Assembly: GCA_027886185.1 (NCBI GenBank)
Contig: WOAB01000619.1
Coordinates: 1,860,001 to 1,924,000, forward strand
DNA length: 64,000 nucleotides
Direction: 5' to 3'
From: Rheum nobile
Lineage: Eukaryota > Streptophyta > Magnoliopsida > Caryophyllales > Polygonaceae
The notes under the pieces were generated by a model, which did not search any database, was not told the DNA's origin, and was given only the letters and a program-made list of their open reading frames with translations. Every line of letters begins with the position of its first letter. Positions within the stretch are counted from its first letter, which is position 1. The translations under genes and the position numbers were made by a program. This document shows, piece by piece, positions 58,119-64,000 of the stretch.

Positions 58119-61100
58119 TTTTTTTTTTTTTTGAGGAAAGAATTAGGCGAGACCTAGCTGCGGTGTAAGGTCCGGCCTAGAGCATCCTAGAGGATGAGAA
58201 CTCTGAGTTCTTGGTTGGAATTTAAGGCAGATCTCGAGGTTGAGAAGCTGAGTTTTGCAATGAGGTCAGCAGATCTGTTCACTTCTCGGAAAACATGCCT
58301 TATCAGGACTTCCTGAAAAGAACGGAGATCGATGAGAATATCAGCGATGACCATTTCAATTTCCCAAGGGCAAGTCCAAATGCCTAAAACAGAGTTAATC
58401 AGGCATAGATTGTCTCCTTCGATTTCAATCCTGTTGAGGTTGAGTGAGATAGCTTTTTTGATACTGTTTTTTAATGCAATGGTTTCTGCCATGAGAACTG
58501 AGTGGCATCCATATTTTTGATTGGACATATGTATAGTTTCGCCCTGATCATTTCTGATGATAAATCCTGTCCCTATTGGTCCGTTTGGTATTTTTGATCC
58601 ATCGAAGTTTATTTTATAGAAACCGGGTCGCGGTTTATCCCACCTAATTTTTTTGGTTTTACGTCGAAGAGATGGGTTAGGTCTTTGGTGTGACGAGTTG
58701 TCTGTTTCAAGTTGTTTTGTTTTGTTCCAGTTGAGTATTAATGTTTTTATGTATAGAGCTAGATCTTTTATGTTATTTGGTCCTGATGTTTGGAAGATTT
58801 TTTGGTTCTTATGGATCCAGGTACCCCACCAGGTCGTTGCAAGGCAGACCCATTCTTTTTTAGTTAGTACCGATTGTAGTTCACATATAATGTCAATTGG
58901 TTTCTTTCTGTTGGCATTTAGGCTTTTAATATGGTTTTCAATGTAAGTACTTTGGTCTTTTATTTGTTGAAGAGTGTTCGGGCATTCAAAAAAGAAGTGG
59001 TTTAGGTCTTCATGTGGGTTATTGCAGGAGTCACATGCAAGTGGCACCGCCACATGTTTTTGGGCTAGTCGAGCTTTAGTGGGTAGGCCGTCATGGCATA
59101 TTTTCCATAGGAAGTTTTTGACTTTGGGGTAGGTGTCTAGCTTCCACAGCCACGAAAATTTGTTATTATTTGGGTTGGTCTGTTTGGTTATGAGTTCAAA
59201 TGCGGTCTTGGTGGAAAACCAACCATTTCTATTTGGAGCCCAATAGAGTCGGTCAGGAATATTATTTTGGGGTAACTGGATGTTGGTAATAATCTCCACA
59301 GCCTCATCATTTAGAACCCTTGATAGTTCAGTTTTGTTCCATTTTTTATTTGTGATAAAATTACTGACTTTGGTTTCTGTGTTGATAATGGTTTGTGGTC
59401 GGGTGTAGTTCATGAGTTTAAGGTTCGGAGTCCAAGGGTCCTCCCAGAAGTTGATAGATTGTCCATCACCAATAAGCCATTGCAGGCCCGATTTGAATTC
59501 GTTGCGGAGTTTGAGCAGTTTTCCCCATTGCCAAGAGTGGTTGGTTCTTCTTGTGTAGTTGAGAATATTAACATTCTTTAGGTATTTTTCATTGATGATT
59601 TTGACCCAAATATTGTTTGGTTCTGCAAAGATTTTCCAAATAAGTTTCATCTGGAGTGTTTTGTTCATATCTTCTGTTTTCTTGATATCTATTCCTCCAT
59701 TGTTCTTGTTTCTACATATTTTATCCCAGCCGATTAAGGGTTTATAAGATTGTTCTTTGTTCCATAAGAATCTTCTATTGACTTTATCTAGTGTGTTATG
59801 TATCGACGTTGGTAACATAAAGCATTGCATAATATAGTTTGGTTTGGCTGCTAGGTTCGCTTTAATGAGGGTTGCTCGTCCTTCAAGGGAAAGGGAGTTG
59901 GCTTTCCATTTTGAGAGGTGTGTGGTGGTAGCCAACACAGTGTCCTGAAATGTTTCTTGAGTAACCCTTCCATTGATTATAGGGCATCCTAGGTATTTTT
60001 CTAGGGATCCCGAGCTAGGGATGTTGAGTATGGATTGTATTAGATTTTTTGTGTTATTTGATGTGTTGGGTGTTGTTTGAAAGGCAGATTTGTGGTAGTT
60101 GACACATTGCCCTGATATGGAGCAGTACTCTTCGATAATACTTTTGACATTCTGGCATGCTGTTTGGTTTGCTTTGGCGAAAATGAGGATGTCGTCTGCG
60201 AATGCTAAGAAGGGGATGTTTGTTCCCATTCGGGTTATTTTAAACCCTAATTGATTGGTATTGATATTTGCTTCATGCTGAATTTTCCTAGCAAGTACTT
60301 CGGCTCCCAGGATGAAGAGGAAATGCGATAGGGGATCTCCTTGTCGAAGCCCTCTTTTGGGATAAAAGATATCTGTTGGTCCGTTATTGACCAGGACTGA
60401 GAAAGAGACCGTTTCGATACATTCTTTGATCCAATCAATGAATTTTGGGGAGAATCCGAATTTTTTGAGGACTTCAAGGATGAAGACCCATTCTATTTTG
60501 TCATAAGCTTTTTCCATTTCCAATTTGATTGCAATCCATCCTTCTTTGCCCTTCTTGGCTCGAAAGGAATGAAATATTTCGTGTGCTATTAGGATGTTAT
60601 CTTGGATGGCGCGGTCAGCTACGAACACACCTTGTAATGGGTGGATGCGTTTGTTTAGAATTGGTTTTAATCTGTCCGTTAGGATCTTAGATATGACCTT
60701 ATATATTGTTGAACATAGACTTATTGGTCGATAGTGGTTTGTCGAGTTTGGGTTATCGCATTTAGGTATTAGGGTAATAAAGGTGTGATTGATCTGTTTG
60801 AGGAGTTTACCAGAGTGAAAGAAGCTTTTGACCGCTTTTATTACCAGTGGGCCCACAATGTGCCAATATTTTTGGTAAAAAAGAGCGGACATTCCGTCCG
60901 GACCTGGTGATTTGTCGCTGCCAATGTTGAAGACAGCCCGTTTCACTTCTTCATTGGTAACATTTTTAGTTAAGCTGGAGTTTTCCTGGTCTGTAATCTC
61001 ATTTGTTATGTTGCCCAGCATATTTTGTATATTGTTATTGTTTATTGTACCTTGTCTGAATCTTTTTTCAAAGTCTGATCTGATTTCATTACGTATGTTT

Positions 61101-62288
61101 TCAAGACCAATAATGATTGTTCATTCCTGGGTTTTAATTTCCGGGATAATTTCTCGGCTTCTTTTCCCATTTGCAATGCGATGGAAGTAATTTGTGTTAG
61201 AGTCGATTGATTTGATATGTTTAATCTTAGCTCTATGGCTCCAATATTTTTTTGTGGAATGATAGGAGACAATTTTTTTGTTAATGAGTCTTCTTTGTTT
61301 GTTGATTAAGGTTTGATTTGGGTTGAGTATGATATCTTTTTGAATCTTAGTGAGTTCTTCCTCTGATTCTTTGATTTGGTTGAAGATGTTGCCAAATGTG
61401 GTTTTGTTCCACTTCTTGGCACTTATTTTTAGAGCAAGGGTTTTTTTTGACAAGGTTGTACATATGTGATCCTTGGGTTTCAGTTCTCCAAGCTTGTTTA
61501 ACCAGATTTTCAAAGTCTTTTCTTGATGTCCACATTCTTTCAAATTTAAAGGGTTGTGCCTCAATCGGGTTTGGATTTTCGAGCTCCACCGATATGGGAC
61601 AGTGGTCAGACGTTGTAAACGCATGATTTTTAGTGAAGATGCCTGGAAACCATTGAAGTATTTGCTCATGGATGAGGACCCGATCTAATTTTTCGTATAT
61701 GTTGTTTATTTCTATACTATTTTTTCGCCATGTGAAATCTCCTCCTTGTGTCGGAATGTTAAGCAGGTCGCACTTGTTCCTAAAGTTTTGTAGTCTTTGG
61801 AATCTGGATGGGTAGTTATTGCAACCACCCATCTTTTCCGAGTATGATTCAATCTCATTTAGATCACCAATGATGATACAAGGCATTTGTGTTTGATGGA
61901 TAAAGTTTGTAAGAAGATTCCAGAATTCATTTTTTTCATTTTCTTTTAGAGGTGCATACGTAAAGATGAGCATCATATAGTAATTTTTGTCAATGATTTT
62001 ATATTTGACAACTATGAATCTTTTGTCGATGTGTGCTAATTCACAGATTTCGTTATGAAATTGGTAGGATTTCCACATGACGCAGATGTCGCCTGAGAAT
62101 CCATTAGCGGGTGAGAAGTAGAGTGTATCAAATCCGATTTTAAGCCAAAGGCTTTTTTCGGGTTCTTGGTTAGTTCTTGTTTCAACAAGTGTCATGATTT
62201 GGATTTTCTCAATTTTGCATAAAGCATCAATATCAGTCCATAGGTTTTTACGACCGATACCTCTATAATTCCAAAGGCATATCTTCAT
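58119..62288 (-). pseudogene. L1 LINE ORF2 (endonuclease, RT, zinc finger, RNase H)
   Basis: On the minus strand ORF2 starts MKICLWNYRG at 62,288 and ends at 58,187; a T14 run (58,119-58,132) is its poly-A tail. The endonuclease has WNYRG, LVETRT, GDLNE and SDHCPI. RT has SPGPDG, RQGDP and FADD (codons 274-277 of the RT frame). A zinc-finger segment (CDSCNNPHEDLNHFFFEC) and RNase H (NFDGS, AET, EGDN) follow. There are only two lesions: a one-base slip in the run at 61,441-61,448 and a TGA at 61,121-61,123; both flanks of the TGA share one frame. In RT motif A the usual Asp (LDMxKAYD) is Glu at 60,518-60,520, likely impairing catalysis. The element runs past the window edge at its 5' side. Confidence 0.93.
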
Positions 62289-63997
62289 AAGAACCTGGGG
62301 AAGGATTTTGCAAGTGAAGTTGGTCTTGCCATAGAAAGGTTCTTTTTATTATGAGTCATCTGGTAGGACTTGGACACTAAATTGATTGGTATCGAGTTGA
62401 TGTTGTTGATTGGGTCGAGATTAAGAGGAGCAAACCACTTGGCATATCTCACATTGATAGTTAAGGTGTTCTTGGTACAAAGTGTTTTGTAGATAGAAAG
62501 GATCATACAATTACACATGCCTTTAAGGCCACAAGGGGTCGTAAATTTATACAAGCCGTTAAGGGCTTCCGACTTTGTCTGTGACTTGATGCGAAGGTTT
62601 TGGAAATTGTTCATAACCCACATGTATAATATATTGGTGTATTTATGGTTGATTTGAGTTGTACACAGACTAGGATAACCAGATAGACTAATAACAATAA
62701 TGTATTGGGTCCTGTAGAGGGGAAGCAACATATAGTTATACATGCCGTTACAGGCTAATGGGGTCGTATATGTATACAGGCCGTTAAAGGCATAGTCACA
62801 ATTTGTTAATGATGTTTCAGGACTATTATTGTAGGAGGTTGTGCTGATTTGTTGTTGACATGCTGGAAGCAGACAACTATAATCCTGGTAGATAGGATGC
62901 TGAGATGAAATTGTCTTGTTGAGGATGTTGGCAGCCTTCATAGAACCTGAAAGGCAAGCACTAGAGTGAGCAATACAGCTAGTATGCTTGATCTTGTACT
63001 GGTTATCCCATACAAGGGAGAGAGCCCAACATGTAAAATGTGATAGAAAGTAACCCCAGTGAAAGCGATCTATAGGCAGAGAATAACACATGCACTGCAG
63101 TCGATCATAATCAATGGAGAAGAGGGCATTGTAACTGACGGGTGTTAAATCATTGTTCCTGAAGTACATTGCAAAATTAGGGTTATGGAAGTGAAGGTAC
63201 ACATCAACACTAGTGGAGATGATTAAGTATAGTAGATATGGTTTTTGATGGTTATAATCACAAAAGAAGCATGATAAGTTCATCCAACTAGTTTTAGGCC
63301 AGACAGATTCTTTGTAATGCATATAGCCTCTGAAGTAAACACTGCCATTAGTATTAACTGGGTAATGGTGGTTGAAAGAGATATAATCGTAGGTTATTTG
63401 GTCAGTTTTAGAGGGTTTAGTCCCTATAGGAGTTGTGATAACAAGTAGAGAGATAACTAGATAGCAAGAGATGTTGTTAGACCAGATTAGATAAAAGAAG
63501 ACATACAGTAGCAGTCTTGCTGACAATTCAATTATGAAAACACACCATAAGATGTAAAGTCGTGACACATCCTTTAAAGAAAGCAGTGAGGTCAAGGGAC
63601 AGCCCCAAAGAAAAAGGATAATGCCCCAATATTTTGGTTTACTCAACCACATGGAATCAGTAAACAAGTTCCAACTAAATTCTGTAGTGAGTACTAGATG
63701 ATAGTCGCAATCATGCAAGGTTAAGAATTGGACCAGGTTCAAGTAGTTACAATGTTTAACAGAGTAGGGTGCCAAGAGAGGCACAACCCAAGTTTTTCCA
63801 ATATCCCAGTCAGGTATAGTAAATTTAAATCTCAAATACTCTACTTTGTGAGTGTACATTCCAAATAATGAAATGAGCTCAAGGGTATTGATAAATTTTT
63901 CCTTGATATCTCGGGTCAAGGCCTGTGAAGCCATATAGTGGAGGTTTTCTCCGATGTTTGTGTGAACAGAGTAGACTTGTGTAGCCGTAAAATCCAT
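62285..63997 (-). CDS. LINE first ORF, 570 aa, no recognised domain
   Basis: This long uninterrupted frame precedes ORF2, and the two overlap as ATGA (ORF1 TGA at 62,285-62,287, ORF2 ATG at 62,288). Its upstream end may lie outside the window. A usual plant LINE ORF1 has an RRM-like domain and CCHC knuckle; I see neither. Instead it is rich in Tyr, Trp, Cys and His, with three hydrophobic stretches at about 123-140, 147-172 and 176-190 that look like membrane segments. It also has an internal repeat: NGLYTYTTP...NGMYNYM at 405-423 and NGLYKFTTP...KGMCNCM at 480-498, 75 residues apart. Such an open length is very unlikely by chance, so it is probably real or only recently lost. Function is unknown. 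Confidence 0.6.
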   Translation of the reverse strand: MDFTATQVYSVHTNIGENLHYMASQALTRDIKEKFINTLELISLFGMYTHKVEYLRFKFTIPDWDIGKTWVVPLLAPYSVKHCNYLNLVQFLTLHDCDYHLVLTTEFSWNLFTDSMWLSKPKYWGIILFLWGCPLTSLLSLKDVSRLYILWCVFIIELSARLLLYVFFYLIWSNNISCYLVISLLVITTPIGTKPSKTDQITYDYISFNHHYPVNTNGSVYFRGYMHYKESVWPKTSWMNLSCFFCDYNHQKPYLLYLIISTSVDVYLHFHNPNFAMYFRNNDLTPVSYNALFSIDYDRLQCMCYSLPIDRFHWGYFLSHFTCWALSLVWDNQYKIKHTSCIAHSSACLSGSMKAANILNKTISSQHPIYQDYSCLLPACQQQISTTSYNNSPETSLTNCDYAFNGLYTYTTPLACNGMYNYMLLPLYRTQYIIVISLSGYPSLCTTQINHKYTNILYMWVMNNFQNLRIKSQTKSEALNGLYKFTTPCGLKGMCNCMILSIYKTLCTKNTLTINVRYAKWFAPLNLDPINNINSIPINLVSKSYQMTHNKKNLSMARPTSLAKSFPRFL

Positions 63998-64000
63998 ATT

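Overview
The window is plant nuclear DNA, most likely from a eudicot. It is AT-rich and has no bacterial gene organisation. It is packed with plant-type transposable elements: Ty3/gypsy chromoviruses with initiator-tRNA-Met primer sites, L1 LINEs with an RNase H domain, hAT, CACTA, Mutator-like (MULE), PIF/Harbinger, Stowaway and Helitron elements, and solo LTRs. I found no ordinary single-copy host gene, rRNA or tRNA. I cannot name the species.

Layout. 1-256 is a Tekay-type LTR end. 572-999 is a short hAT element with an 8-bp target duplication. 1008-5000 is a decayed Ty3/gypsy pol. 5743-6770 is a 514-bp tandem duplication. About 8.4-9.8 kb is a diverged minus-strand LTR. 12,673-18,250 is a broken MULE transposase-OTU gene (copy 1), split by a 1.5-kb solo LTR at 16,143-17,645. 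Then follow a second hAT (18,837-19,437), a Helitron (20,257-21,112), an LTR fragment ending next to a 40-bp perfect palindrome, and a 2.6-kb minus-strand solo LTR (24,266-26,907). A CACTA-like element with a 93-bp subterminal array (27,425-39,866) was split by a complete 11.35-kb Tekay retrotransposon (28,429-39,780, TSD AATAA).

40.3-45.1 kb holds a minus-strand LTR between a pol 3' end and a primer-binding site (carrying a third hAT) and two LINE fragments. 46,632-50,556 is a five-exon MULE transposase fused to an OTU cysteine-protease domain (copy 2). 51,117-56,274 is a plant-mobile-domain (PMD, MAIN-like) gene, tandemly triplicated at its 3' end. 56.3-58.0 kb holds a Tourist-like MITE and a PIF/Harbinger-type element. 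58.1 kb to the window end is a minus-strand L1 LINE with an intact 570-codon first ORF of unknown type overlapping ORF2 by ATGA.

How parts work together. The Tekay element keeps an intact additional 336-aa ORF upstream of gag, while its single-frame gag-pol has five stops and no frameshift. Its LTR carries a splice-donor-like GC site that is conserved in diverged LTRs here, and AG acceptors lie just before the ATGs of both the extra ORF and gag. This suggests that splicing delivers the two ORFs on separate mRNAs. The MULE-OTU and PMD genes lie head to tail 0.56 kb apart and look like a transposase-plus-cargo module. All coordinates and splice sites were read by eye; family assignments come from remembered motifs, not searches.
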